From Bog-756 sp963835465 (GTDB lineage: Bacteria; Actinomycetota; Acidimicrobiia; Acidimicrobiales; RAAP-2): 64,000 bases of DNA. A model generated the notes under the pieces. It was not told the DNA's origin. It worked only from the letters and a program-made list of their open reading frames with translations, and did no database searches. The translations under genes and the position numbers were made by a program. The DNA lies in NCBI GenBank assembly GCA_963835465.1, contig CAWIFR010000005.1:434001-498000 (forward strand), given 5' to 3'. Positions 18,015 to 26,934 of the stretch are shown in pieces. Positions within the stretch are counted from its first letter, which is position 1; the number at the start of each line of letters is the position of its first letter.

Positions 18015-19478
18015 TGGTCCTCGTCTGCATCCTCGTCCTTCCCCTGCTCGGCGCAGGCGTGATCGCCGCCGGCGGAGGGCGGCCGTCGTTCGGTTGGGCG
18101 GGGGTCGGTGCCAACGGTGCCGCCCTGAGCCTCGGCGTCTGGACGGCCGTGCGGGTGGTCCGGACGGGTGCGCTGACCGGGGCACAGGGAGTGCTGCGGG
18201 CCGACGCGCTCAGCGCCTTCATGGTCGTGGTCATCGGGGCCATCGCCCTGTTGGCCTCCTGGATCGGGATCCGCACCGTCGCCCTCGAGCGTGGCCAACG
18301 GTCAGAGCACCCAACGGCAGGTGACCACCTACGGCGTACTCGTCCAGGTGTTCGTGGCCGCCATGCTGCTCGCCGTCCTGGCCGCCAACGTCGGGGTGCT
18401 GTGGGTGGCCGTCGAGGCCACCACCGTCGTCACCACCTTCCTCGTCGGTCATCGCCGGACCAGGGGTGCGCTGGAGGCCTCCTGGAAGTACATCGTGATC
18501 TGCTCGGTGGGCATCGCTCTGGCCTTTCTGGGCACGGTATTCGTCTACTTGGCCGCATTGCACGCCGGCGGGCACTCGGCCGACGCCCTCGACTGGACGT
18601 CACTCATGGCCCACGCCCACCACCTCGACCCGTCGGTGATGCGGCTGGCCTTCGCCCTGCTGGTCCTCGGATACGGAACCAAGGTGGGTCTGGCGCCGAT
18701 GCACAGCTGGCTGCCCGACGCCCACAGCCAGGCGCCGGCTCCGATCTCCGCCCTCATGTCCGGCGTACTGCTCACCGTGGCCTTCTACGCCATCCTGCGG
18801 TTCAAGGCAGTGGTGGATCTGGCCGTGGGCCCCGGCTTCGCCCGCGCGCTGTTGGTCATCGTGGCGCTCCTGTCGTTGGCCGTGGCCGCCTCGCTGCTGC
18901 TCACCCAACGCGACTACAAGCGGATGCTCGCCTACAGCAGCCTCGAGCACATGGGACTCATCGCTCTCGGGGCCGCGGCCGGGATCCCGCTCGCCATCGC
19001 CGCGGTGCTACTGCACATCCTCGGCCACGGCCTGGCCAAGAGCGTGCTGTTCCTCACCTCGGGCGAGATCATGGCGGGCGAGGGTACCAGCCAGATCGAT
19101 GGGGTCCGGGCCCTGCTCGCCCGACGCCCTGCCCTCGGCGGGCTGTTCGGCGTCGGACTGGTGGCCCTCCTCGGGCTTCCCGCCGTTCAGCCTGTTCAGC
19201 AGCGAGCTGCTCATGGCCCGTGCCGAGTTCCAGGTTGGGCTGGGCTGGGCCGCCGTCGGTGGCGTCGTCGCCATGGTGGTGATCTTCGTCGCCGTCGTCG
19301 GTCAGGCCCGCCACATGCTCCTCGGGCCCGTCGGGGGCAGCCGCCGTCGAGGCACCCGCCGCCCGGCTGGGTGGTCGCTCCCCTGGTGGGCGGCTTGGTC
19401 GTCTGCGGCCTCATCGGCGTGTTCGCCTGGCCACTGTCCGGGTTGCTCCAGGCCGCGGCCCACGTGGTGGCCACATGA
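18014..19478 (+). pseudogene. hycQ: HycQ/HyfF-like proton-translocating subunit, frameshifted
   Basis: A ~488-residue HyfF/NuoN-type antiporter-like subunit. The first ~95 residues read from 18014 (ADALSAFMVVVIGAIALLASWIGIR). The frame changes near 18290. The main body then carries LGYGTKVGLAPMHSWLPDAHSQAPAP, RDYKRMLAYSSLEHMG and HILGHGLAKSVLFL with the conserved Lys and His residues. Further shifts lie near 19185 (before GFPPFSLFSSELL) and near 19345. The stop overlaps the hycE ATG. It corresponds to Rv0086. Confidence 0.82.
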
Positions 19479-21018
19479 GTTCCCCCGACGCGCGCCACGT
19501 CGACACCGCTCGCCCGGTCGGTCGATCACCGGGTCGCCGCCACCGTCGATGCTCGAGCGAGCTGGTAGGACGTGGCCGCGCCGCTGTCGGCCGACGGGAT
19601 GCGGCTGGCCCTGGTCTCCGGCCACGACGACGGCGCGTCGATGCGGGTCGTCTACCTCTTCACCGGCGGGCCGCCCGACCGCCGAGTCGAGATCCACGTG
19701 CCCATCGACCGGTCGCGGCCCCAGGTCCCATCGCTGGCCGCGCTCTCGTTCCCCGCCAGCCGGTTCGAGCGCGAGCTGCCGACCTCTTCGGCATCGAGCC
19801 CATCGGCCATCCTCAACCCCGACGCCTGGTGCTCCATCAGCACTGGCCCGAGGGCTGGCACCCGATGCGCCGCGACAGCCGGGCATCGCCCGCCGATGGT
19901 CGCCGACGCCGGATCGTTCCCCTTCGTACCGGTGGAGGGCACCGGCGTCTACGAGATTCCCGTCGGACCGGTGCACGCCGGGCTCATCGAGCCGGGCCAC
20001 TTCCGCTTCTGGGTGGTGGGGGAGACCATCCTGCGGATGAAGGCCCGGCTGTGGTTCGTCCACAAGGGGATCGAGCGGCTGTTCCAGGGGAAGACCATCG
20101 CCGCGGGTCTCGAGCATCGCCGAGCGGATCTCCGGGGACACCGCCGTCGGGCACGGCCTGGCCTACTGCCTGGCCGTGGAGGACGCTCGCGGCACGAGGT
20201 GCCGGCGGACGCGCCAGCGAGCTGCGAGGCGTGCTGCTCGAGCTCGAGCGGCTCTACAACCACGTCGCCGACGTCGGCGCCCTGTGCAACGACGTCGGGT
20301 TCGGAATCGCCCAGGCCTGGGCGCTGACCCTGCGCGAGCGGCTGCTGCGCCTGAACCGGGCCGTCACCGGCCACCGGCTCCTGCGGGGCGGCGTCGTCCC
20401 GGGCGGCGCCCGGGTTCGCCGCCTCCCGACGGCGGGCGAGCTGGCCGAGATCGGCGAGCAGTTCGAGGAGCTGGTGGAGCTCGTCACGTCGAGCGCGCTC
20501 GTCATGGACCGATTCACGGGGACGGCGGTGCTCGACCGAGGCCCACGCCGGCGAGCTGGGGGTGGTCGGGGTGGTCGGCCGGGCATCGGGGCTGGCCTTC
20601 GACGCCCGGATCGCCCATCCGTTCGTCGACACCCGAGCGACGGCTTCGTGCCTGCGCAGGACGTCGGGCGGGGACGTGCTCGCCCGCTTCCGCGTGCGGG
20701 TGGACGAAGTCCGGGCCTCGCTGGCGCTCCTGGCCGGCTTCGTCGGACGCGAGCGATGCGACTCGACGTGGTCACCGCGGCTCGGCGGATCGCGCCGGTG
20801 GACACGGGCGGGGTGGGTATCGCCGAGGGCTGGCGAGGGGCTGATCGTCCACCGGGTCGAACTCGACGGCGACGGGCGGCCTGGCGCGGGTCAAGGTCGT
20901 CGACCCGTCCTTCCTCAACTGGCCGGCGCTACCGGTGTCCCTGGCCGACACGATCGTCCCCGACTTCCCCCTGGCCAACAAGAGCTTCAACCTCTCCTAC
21001 GCCGGAAACGACCTCTGA
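19475..21018 (+). pseudogene. hycE: HycE-like large subunit (NuoCD/Rv0087 type) without NiFe ligands, heavily frameshifted
   Basis: About 514 codons spread over all three frames, with roughly ten changes. An N-terminal NuoC-like part (MRLALVSGHDDGASMRVVYLF; ADLFGIEPIGHP) leads to a NuoD-like part (GPVHAGLIEPGHFRFWVVGE; SIAERISGDTAVGHGLAYC; LRGVLLELERLYNHVADVG) and ends FPLANKSFNLSYAGNDL. The two CxxC motifs that bind NiFe in true hydrogenases are missing: the first site reads AERISGDT and the C-terminus SYAGNDL. This agrees with the non-canonical M. tuberculosis Rv0087 type, so it is probably not a hydrogenase. As written, no functional product can be made. Confidence 0.8.
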
Positions 21019-21160
21019 TGAGTGCGAGTTCCATTGCCAGATTCATCAATTCATTAGGCTCGATGTGATCGAGCCGGACGACCGGCGCTCATTCGAGTGC
21101 CGGCTCTGTCGCCCCGGACGGCATCGGCGTCCGTGATCGGTGCCAGGAGATGCGACACCC
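21019..21160. other. Short spacer after hycE-like gene
   Basis: A 16-codon reading overlaps the hycE stop as ATGA (21015-21068) but has no recognisable content. I see no terminator in this spacer. Confidence 0.3.
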
Positions 21161-21513
21161 ATGACGTACCCCGATCTACCAAGTGAAGGCCGAGTTCTTC
21201 AAGACGCTCGGGCACCCGGCCCGGATCCGCATCCTGGAGGTCCTCCGTGACGGCGAGCGACCGGTGAGCGAGCTCATCCCCGAGGTCGGCATCGAGGCGT
21301 CGCACCTCTCCCAGCAGCTCGGGGTCATGCGCCGGGCCAACCTGGTCCAGGTCCCGAAAGGTGGGGGCGAACGTCTACTACTCGGTGGGCGACCCGATGC
21401 TCTTCGAACTCCTCGAAGTGGCGAAGCGGATCATCACGGCATCGCTGACCGAGACCCAGGAGCTGCTGGAGCAGATGCAGGCCTCCGACACGGTCCCAAG
21501 GCCATCAGCGTGA
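21161..21513 (+). pseudogene. ArsR-family regulator (Rv0081-like), frameshifted
   Basis: A ~117-residue ArsR/SmtB wHTH: VKAEFFKTLGHPARIRILEVL, recognition helix region SHLSQQLGVMRRANLVQV, then NVYYSVGDPMLFELLEVAKRII in another frame. The second frame change falls in a run of Gs near 21363. A smaller shift before VKAEFF separates the ATG at 21161 from the body; translation could instead start at the GTG at 21183. It resembles M. tuberculosis Rv0081, which regulates the same oxidoreductase locus from upstream of it; here the gene sits downstream. It is the likely ligand of the 13888-13907 operator. Confidence 0.75.
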
Positions 21514-21603
21514 CATCAGTGGGCGGCGCTTCACCGGCTGACCTCGTCTCAAGCTCTTTTCTTCAATGAACCATCGGATCGACGCCTCAGAAGGGGAACC
21601 ACC

Positions 21604-22763
21604 ATGGCCCAACCAGTGATCATCGAAGCAGTACGCACCCCGATCGGGAAGCGCACCGGCTGGATGGCCGGCTTCCACGCCGCCGAACTGCTGGGCACCG
21701 TGCAGGTGGAGCCGGTCAAGCGAGCCGGCATTGACCCCGCGGAGGTGGAGCAGGTGGTCGGAGGGTGCGTAACCTAGGCGGGCGAGCAGGCCTCCAACGT
21801 GACCCGGGACCGCGTGGCTGAGTCAGGGCCTTCCCTACGCGACGGCTGCCACCACGGTCGACTGCCAGTGCGGTTCGGCTCAGTAGGCAAACCATTTCGT
21901 GGCCAACCTCGTCGGAGCTGGAGCGATTGAGGTCGGGATCGCCTGCGGCGTCGAGGCCATCAGCCGGGTCGGGCTCGAGGCCAACGTCCGTAACGGTCCC
22001 GGGGGTTCGACGCCCCCGGAGTTTCCCTGGGACATGCCCGATCAGTTCGGCGCCGGCGAGCGGATCGCCCAAAAGTACGGGATCAGCCGTGACGATGTCG
22101 ACTGGCTGGGATTCGAGTCGCAACGGAAAGCCGGGGTGGCCGTAGCCGAGGGGAGGTTCGACCGGGAGATCGTCCCTCTTGAGGCCCCAGTCGTCGGTAC
22201 GAACGGCCCCACCGGGGAGCGCACTCTGATCAGCAGGGACCAAGGTGTCCGGGAGACAACGCATGAAGGGCTGGCCGCACTCAACCCGGTCCTTCCCGAT
22301 GGGATGCACACGGCCGGCAACTGTTCGCAGATCTCGGACGGCGCCGCCGCTGTGCTGTGGATGTCGGCGTCGAGGGCGGCCGAGAGCGGCCTGCGCCCTC
22401 GGGCACGCATCGTGGCCCAGACCTGGTCGGTTCCGACCCCTACCTCCTTCTCGACGGTCCCATCGCCGCCACAGCCGACGTCCTCCGCAAGGCGGGGATA
22501 ACAAGAGGCGATATCGACATCTTCGAGGTCAATGAGGCATTGGCTTCGGTTGTCATGTCGTGGGGAAGGCCCACAACGCTGACTGGAACAAGGTCAATGT
22601 CAATGGCGGAGCCATCGCCCTCGGTCACCCGGTGGGATCGACGGGCGCACGACTCATCACCACGGCGCTCCACGAGCTGGAGCGCAGCGACAAGCAGTTG
22701 GCCCTCATCTCCATGTGCTGCGGTGGAGCCTTGGCCACCGGGACCATCATCGAGAGGATCTGA
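21604..22763 (+). pseudogene. Acetyl-CoA acyltransferase (thiolase), dead
   Basis: A ~387-codon thiolase. It starts MAQPVIIEAVRTPIGKR after GAAGGGGAAC, has the nucleophile region TVDCQCGSAQ, the GGAIALGHPVGSTGAR histidine block and the CCGGALATG cysteine block. It is broken by an in-frame TAG after VGGCVT, a one-base insertion near 21806, a TAG after CGSAQ, and shifts near 22430 and 22560. Both stops sit where close relatives carry Gln, consistent with CAG to TAG transitions. It would have cleaved beta-ketoacyl-CoA. It lies between two ArsR genes. Confidence 0.85.
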
Positions 22764-22919
22764 TTCGGCTTCGTCACGGCCTCCGACACCCTCAGCGGGA
22801 GACTCTCCGTCCGGTAGAGCCACACATGACGTGCTGATCACTCCGTTGATCGACACCGAGCCTCATCGACGGCTAGGTGGATTGCAGGGAATGTGAATCC
22901 ATTAAAATCCGGTAAATTC

Positions 22920-23260
22920 ATGTCCTTTTCCACTTTGGATCAGCCGCTCTATGCGGCCGAAGCTGAACTCTTTCGGGCGCTGGGCCATCCGGCTCGGATC
23001 CGGATCCTGGAGCTGCTCGTGGAGAGCGAGCAATCAGTCAGCAGCTTGCTGACCGAGCTGGACTCGAGCCATCCACGCTTTCCCAGCACCTGGCGGTGGT
23101 GAAGCGGACCGACTCGTTGAGTCGAGTCGTCGAGGAAACACGGTGACCTCCGGCTGGCCTTCCGATCGGTCGACAGTTCCTGGTTGCTGCCCGAACCCTG
23201 TTGGCAGCGACTCTGGGACGTGCCCGCTTGGCCCTAGAGGAGATCGAAGACAGCCTCTAG
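22920..23260 (+). pseudogene. Second ArsR-family regulator, frameshifted
   Basis: About 113 codons. The first part reads AEAELFRALGHPARIRILELLVESEQSVSSLLTEL from an ATG at 22920. It continues in other frames as LSQHLAVVKR, GDLRLAFRSVDS and FLVAARTLLAATLGRARLALEEIEDSL before the TAG at 23258. At least three frame changes are needed. Its wHTH resembles the 21161 gene, so it may be a diverged duplicate. An AT-rich stretch (TTAAAATCCGGTAAATTC) lies just before the ATG. Confidence 0.65.
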
Positions 23261-23705
23261 AGCCAGCTCTCGCGGCGTCATGGATAGATATGACGGGTTC
23301 GTCAAAGCGAACACGCCCTCTGGCTGATCGCCGCCGAGGATTGCATGCTCAATCCCCACCACTCGGCGGGTCGCCTTTCCGCTCCGAGCCAATTTCACAA
23401 CTTGAAGATTCACACCCCATCTGAGCTGCATATTTGAGACAATCTGGGACTTGGCGACCCACCGAAATGACCCGTTGGGGCGCTACGGATCAGAAGGTTG
23501 CAGGTCAGAACACCGCCGAGCGCGCCAAAGAAGTCCTGGTCAGAACGCTTCAGATCGGCACGTTGCCACCACGAGGGGGGTGGGAGAGGCATCGTCGGTC
23601 CAGGCTCAGTGTTCCTGCTCCATTCGCAGCGTCGCGCCATCGACGCTGCCTTTCACCCGTTGTGCCGCGCTCGTGTGAGAGGCCGAACGTAGGTACGTTC
23701 TACAG
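23261..23705. other. Non-coding gap holding the right direct-repeat copy
   Basis: No gene is supported. The main content is the att-like repeat at 23410-23499; the remainder is unassigned. Confidence 0.45.
23410..23499 (+). repeat. Long direct repeat, right copy (att-like)
   Basis: Second copy of the 7511-7602 repeat, in the same orientation: about 45 of the first 49 positions match by hand count, and the 17-mer CTACGGATCAGAAGGTT (23483-23499) is identical. The bases that follow (GCAGGTCAGAAC) recall the start of a tRNA T-arm but do not complete one. It would be the right end of a ~15.9-kb integrated segment. Confidence 0.6.
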
Positions 23706-24441
23706 GTGTCCTCTACTGGCCATTCTCCCCGGCTGTACTCCTCGACTCCGGAGGCATCTTTGTCCTCCCCGATCCCGAGCGGATCGTGCAGGCATTCGCT
23801 CGGGCCGAATGCTCCGTAAGCAGAGAAGTGTTGGCGGACGCGCACTACCGGGCCGCCGCCCGGTTCGGGACCCACCTCGACGTCGAGGCGAGGTGGGCCG
23901 AGGCGTGGTTCGATTACCTCCAGACCTACGTTGCCGCGTGGGCGTACCGCAGGACTGGCGCGACGAGGCACACCGCCACATTGACAGTGAGTTCGCCGAT
24001 GCGGCGCTGTGGGTGGAACCAGTGCCAGGCAGTCGGGAGGGCCTGAAGGCCCTTGCCGACACGGGGGTCCGCCTAGGTATCGTCTCGAATGCCGACGGCA
24101 TGATGGCTCAGCGGCTCGCCTTGCTTGAGCTCTGCCAAGTGGGTCCAGGTATCGGCGTGGAGGTTGAGTGCGTCGTCGACTCGGGCGCCGTCGGCGTCAT
24201 GAAGCCAGATCCTCGAATCTTTGAGGCCGCCCTTGACCTCCTGGGTCTGAATGCTGATCAAGTTTGGTACGTCGGGGACATGCCTGCGATCGACGTAGTC
24301 GGCGCCCGACGGGCCGGGATCCGGCCATTCCTCATGGATCCGCTCGGCCTCCACCGCGAAGCAGGGTACGAACGGGTCCCATCCTTGGCAGCGCTCGCCG
24401 AAATGATCACCGCGGCCTCGGCCGGGCAGTCAGCAGGATGA
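23706..24441 (+). pseudogene. HAD-superfamily hydrolase, frameshifted
   Basis: A HAD phosphatase-like protein of about 240 residues. Motif I appears as AVLLDSGGIFVLPDPERI in a frame that has no start codon of its own. The cap follows (AHYRAAARFGTHLDVEARWAEAWFDYL). A second shift near 23950 leads to motif II (LGIVSNADG), the motif III Lys (GVMKPDPRIFEAAL) and motif IV (QVWYVGDMPAIDVVGARRAG). The stop overlaps the next gene as ATGA. Motif I reads DSGG rather than DxDGT, so the general-acid Asp is missing, as in some HAD subgroups. Confidence 0.7.
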
Positions 24442-24881
24442 CCGCCAACGAGGAGTTCTCACTTGCCTCGGCCCAGCGCGCCGCGGACGAGGACCGGCTA
24501 GCCGAGTGGGTGCTCGACTTCCTGGCCAGCCCTGGCAGTGACAACGCCCCACTGGCTGCGGCTCTCGCCCTCAGCGGCGCGACCTACCTCGGGCCCGTTC
24601 GGATTGGGCTCGACCAACTCACGCCGATGGCCGGCCCCGACGAGGACAGAGTGGTCGTCCCCGTTGCAGAGAAGGAATGGGAGTCCGATGTTGAGGCGAT
24701 GGAGCACAGCATCGAGCAGGGGTGGCACCCCCCGCCGCTGCTGGTGTCGCACCGGGACGGTAAGTACTTTCTCGAGGACGGGAATCACCGATACGAGACT
24801 CTGCTCCGCAGCGGCGCAACCCACGCGTGGATGATCCTGGTATTCGCCGATGAGGCGGAGCGAGAGCCATTCCCCAAGTGA
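24438..24881 (+). CDS. ParB N-terminal-like domain protein
   Basis: A 147-residue protein coupled to the HAD gene (ATGA overlap). The C-terminal half has EAMEHSIEQGWHPPPLLV followed by FLEDGNHRYETLLRSGATHAW, the pattern of ParB/Srx-like domains in which a GxHR segment binds nucleotide. The N-terminal half (AQRAADEDRLAEWVLDFLASPG) looks helical. Its role is unknown; close relatives are commonly annotated as hypothetical or ParB-like. Confidence 0.6.
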   Translation: MTANEEFSLASAQRAADEDRLAEWVLDFLASPGSDNAPLAAALALSGATYLGPVRIGLDQLTPMAGPDEDRVVVPVAEKEWESDVEAMEHSIEQGWHPPPLLVSHRDGKYFLEDGNHRYETLLRSGATHAWMILVFADEAEREPFPK

Positions 24882-25046
24882 GCTCAGGCAGGTTCGACGG
24901 AGGGCCTATCGGGCCAGGGTGAAGGTGCAGGCGCTAGACCGCGACGTCGGGTCGCAACGCGCGGACAAAGGACCTGGGTCTTCTGACCCTATTCGTGAAA
25001 CCCAGCACCAGCGCAGGATGGCTCTATCCGATCGAGGAGGTGAGCC

Positions 25047-25778
25047 ATGCTTCACGACAATGCCCAACAGCGAGCGAACGCAGCAGCGCTGCGAGCGACG
25101 AGAGCCTGGCTATTGAGCAGGGGTCTTGGTGCTGAGATTGATGACCTCCGATTCAAGAGCGAGGCTGGCCCAGTTCCCGCACCGGGCCTTTCTAAGCTCC
25201 TCGACAGGTTGGAGAAGGATCTTCAGGATGTCTGCGACCTCTCAGACCGGGTGGCGATGCTGATCCAAGACCCCGACCCGACGGCAGATCTGATGGTCCG
25301 AATCGAGGTCGAAGCAGATGCCGCTGAGGAAGGTGCTGACGAGACCGAGCGAGTTGCCCGCCGGATTGCCCAGCTTGCCTTGGGAGTGTTCTCGGGTTTT
25401 GGAGACTCAGACCGAGTGCAGCGACTCGACCGTTCTGGTGTGGCTGTGCTCCACCCACCGTCTGGAACCGGAAGGGCCGCTTCCTTGGTGGAAGATGGCA
25501 TCGAACTCTTCGCACACGATTCCGATGAACTTCTCCTCGAACTCGGAGGAATCATTTGTCGGATGCTCGTTGATCGCAATGTCACCGTGCGATTTGATGA
25601 TGTGCTGCTCAGCGTCGGCCTGGACGACACGCTCCACCTGATCACCCCCGGCGGCGACCGGGAATGGGATTCGCCTGTCCACGTATCTGAACCAGCACAT
25701 GCTGCAGTAAGGGCACTTCAATCGAAGGGGATATCGTGTAAGCAGATCCGAGCCATGGTCGCCGCTGAACCACATTGA
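25047..25778 (+). CDS. Hypothetical acidic protein
   Basis: A 243-residue ORF with a good AGGAGG about 8 bp before the ATG. It is rich in Asp, Glu and Leu, with a helical N-terminal half (LSKLLDRLEKDLQDVCDLSDRVAML) and a more beta-like C-terminal half (VTVRFDDVLLSVGLDDTLHLITPGG). I recognise no family. No signal peptide or membrane segment is seen. Codon use is less GC-biased than the housekeeping genes, as for other accessory genes here. Confidence 0.6.
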   Translation: MLHDNAQQRANAAALRATRAWLLSRGLGAEIDDLRFKSEAGPVPAPGLSKLLDRLEKDLQDVCDLSDRVAMLIQDPDPTADLMVRIEVEADAAEEGADETERVARRIAQLALGVFSGFGDSDRVQRLDRSGVAVLHPPSGTGRAASLVEDGIELFAHDSDELLLELGGIICRMLVDRNVTVRFDDVLLSVGLDDTLHLITPGGDREWDSPVHVSEPAHAAVRALQSKGISCKQIRAMVAAEPH

Positions 25779-25877
25779 TCTCAGGTATCCAATGTGAAAG
25801 GCAGGATGCCACTCGGCGGGTTCATCTCCGCAGGCATCGCATCTTCTGCACCAACAACTCTGTGTCAACTTCGTATG

Positions 25878-25928
25878 TCTCAGCTTCAGGAGCTGAGATC
25901 GTACCGGCCTCAGCTGTCCAGGCTGGGG
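25878..25928. repeat. Hairpin repeat locus 3, tandem pair
   Basis: Unit one: TCTCAGC (25878-25884), seven bases, GCTGAGA (25892-25898). Unit two: CCTCAGC (25908-25914), seven bases, GCTGGGG (25922-25928). They lie in the 289-bp gap before the alpha/beta hydrolase gene; nothing else is recognised there. Confidence 0.6.
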
Positions 25929-26067
25929 ACAGAGAGTGCGATTGCCACTTCTCGCCTGCTACCTGGGCCTAGCCCCGCATTCCGGTACACTTATGTCGTC
26001 GCAGATTCGGGTTCGCTCGGCCTTGGCTTCGCTGTAGTCGGGTTGCTATGAGGGGGAACGTCACGAT

Positions 26068-26934
26068 ATGGAGCACGTCTCGCCGAAGGGTGCGCCATCT
26101 CGTTCACTCCTCTTCACCGAGCCAGGTCGGGCAACGGCGGAGTTCGGATCCTTCGTTGTGAGCGTCCCGCTGCTCCGGCGGGCCCCTCGCGGCGATGGCC
26201 ATACGGTGCTGATCCTCCCCGGCTTCTTGGCCGACGACCGTTCGACGCTCGTCCTACGCGCCTACCTCGGTTCCCTCGGTTACAAAGCCTGTGGGTGGGA
26301 GCTGGGACGCAACGTCGGTCCGACGCCCGAAATCCTCGAGGGAATCCAAGAGCACCTCCTGCGGCTGGCTGACTCGGCGGGCACCCCGGTGAGCCTGGTG
26401 GGGTGGAGCCTGGGGGGGATGTTCGCCCGAGGACTGGGCCGTAACCACCCTGAATGCGTCCGACAGATCGTCACGCTCGGGAGCCCGTTCCGCAGTGATG
26501 AACCGATCGGCAGCCACGCCACTCGCAGCTTCGAGCGCCTGGCCCACATCCACGTTCCCCACACCGAGCTACCGCCGGCCGAGACGGACCAAGACCAGCT
26601 CGAAGTGCCGGTCACCGCCGTCTACACCAAGGCCGACGGCGTGGTCGCCTGGCGGTCCTGTCTCCAGGACGCGGGAGACCGACGCGAGAACATCGAGGTC
26701 TTCGGGAGTCACTGCGGCCTGGGGCACAACCCCACGGCCATGTGGGTAGTCGCCGACCGTCTGGCGCAGCCAGCTGGAACGTGGACGCCTTTCAGTCCCC
26801 CGACCTTTGCCCGAGGGCTCTACCCGGTACGGCACCGGACCGAGTGCCAGCACGATCAGCCCGTGGTCAAGAGGTCTGCTAGGCCTTTTTCGATCCCGCG
26901 GCAGAGCACGTCGATGTCGGGCGCCGAGTCGTAG
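26068..26934 (+). CDS. Alpha/beta-hydrolase (lipase/esterase-like)
   Basis: A 288-residue alpha/beta-hydrolase. The nucleophile elbow is GWSLGG (Ser ~107), preceded by the oxyanion strand VLILPGFLADD. A catalytic Asp candidate is in YTKADGVV and a His in GSHCGLGHNP. The ATG follows GAGGGGGAACG. The last ~26 codons overlap the convergent WS/DGAT gene by 79 bp, so the natural stop may be earlier in related genes. The pairing suggests a role in neutral-lipid turnover; there is no signal peptide. Confidence 0.82.
   Translation: MEHVSPKGAPSRSLLFTEPGRATAEFGSFVVSVPLLRRAPRGDGHTVLILPGFLADDRSTLVLRAYLGSLGYKACGWELGRNVGPTPEILEGIQEHLLRLADSAGTPVSLVGWSLGGMFARGLGRNHPECVRQIVTLGSPFRSDEPIGSHATRSFERLAHIHVPHTELPPAETDQDQLEVPVTAVYTKADGVVAWRSCLQDAGDRRENIEVFGSHCGLGHNPTAMWVVADRLAQPAGTWTPFSPPTFARGLYPVRHRTECQHDQPVVKRSARPFSIPRQSTSMSGAES

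Noticed and set aside
13908..21018. Formate hydrogenlyase with an active NiFe centre
   Set aside because: The HycE-like subunit lacks the CxxC ligands and no maturation genes are present in the window.
10646..21870. Stop-codon reassignment (TAA/TAG read as Gln)
   Set aside because: The in-frame TAR codons occur only in genes that also have frameshifts; intact long genes contain none that I saw and end normally in TAG or TAA.
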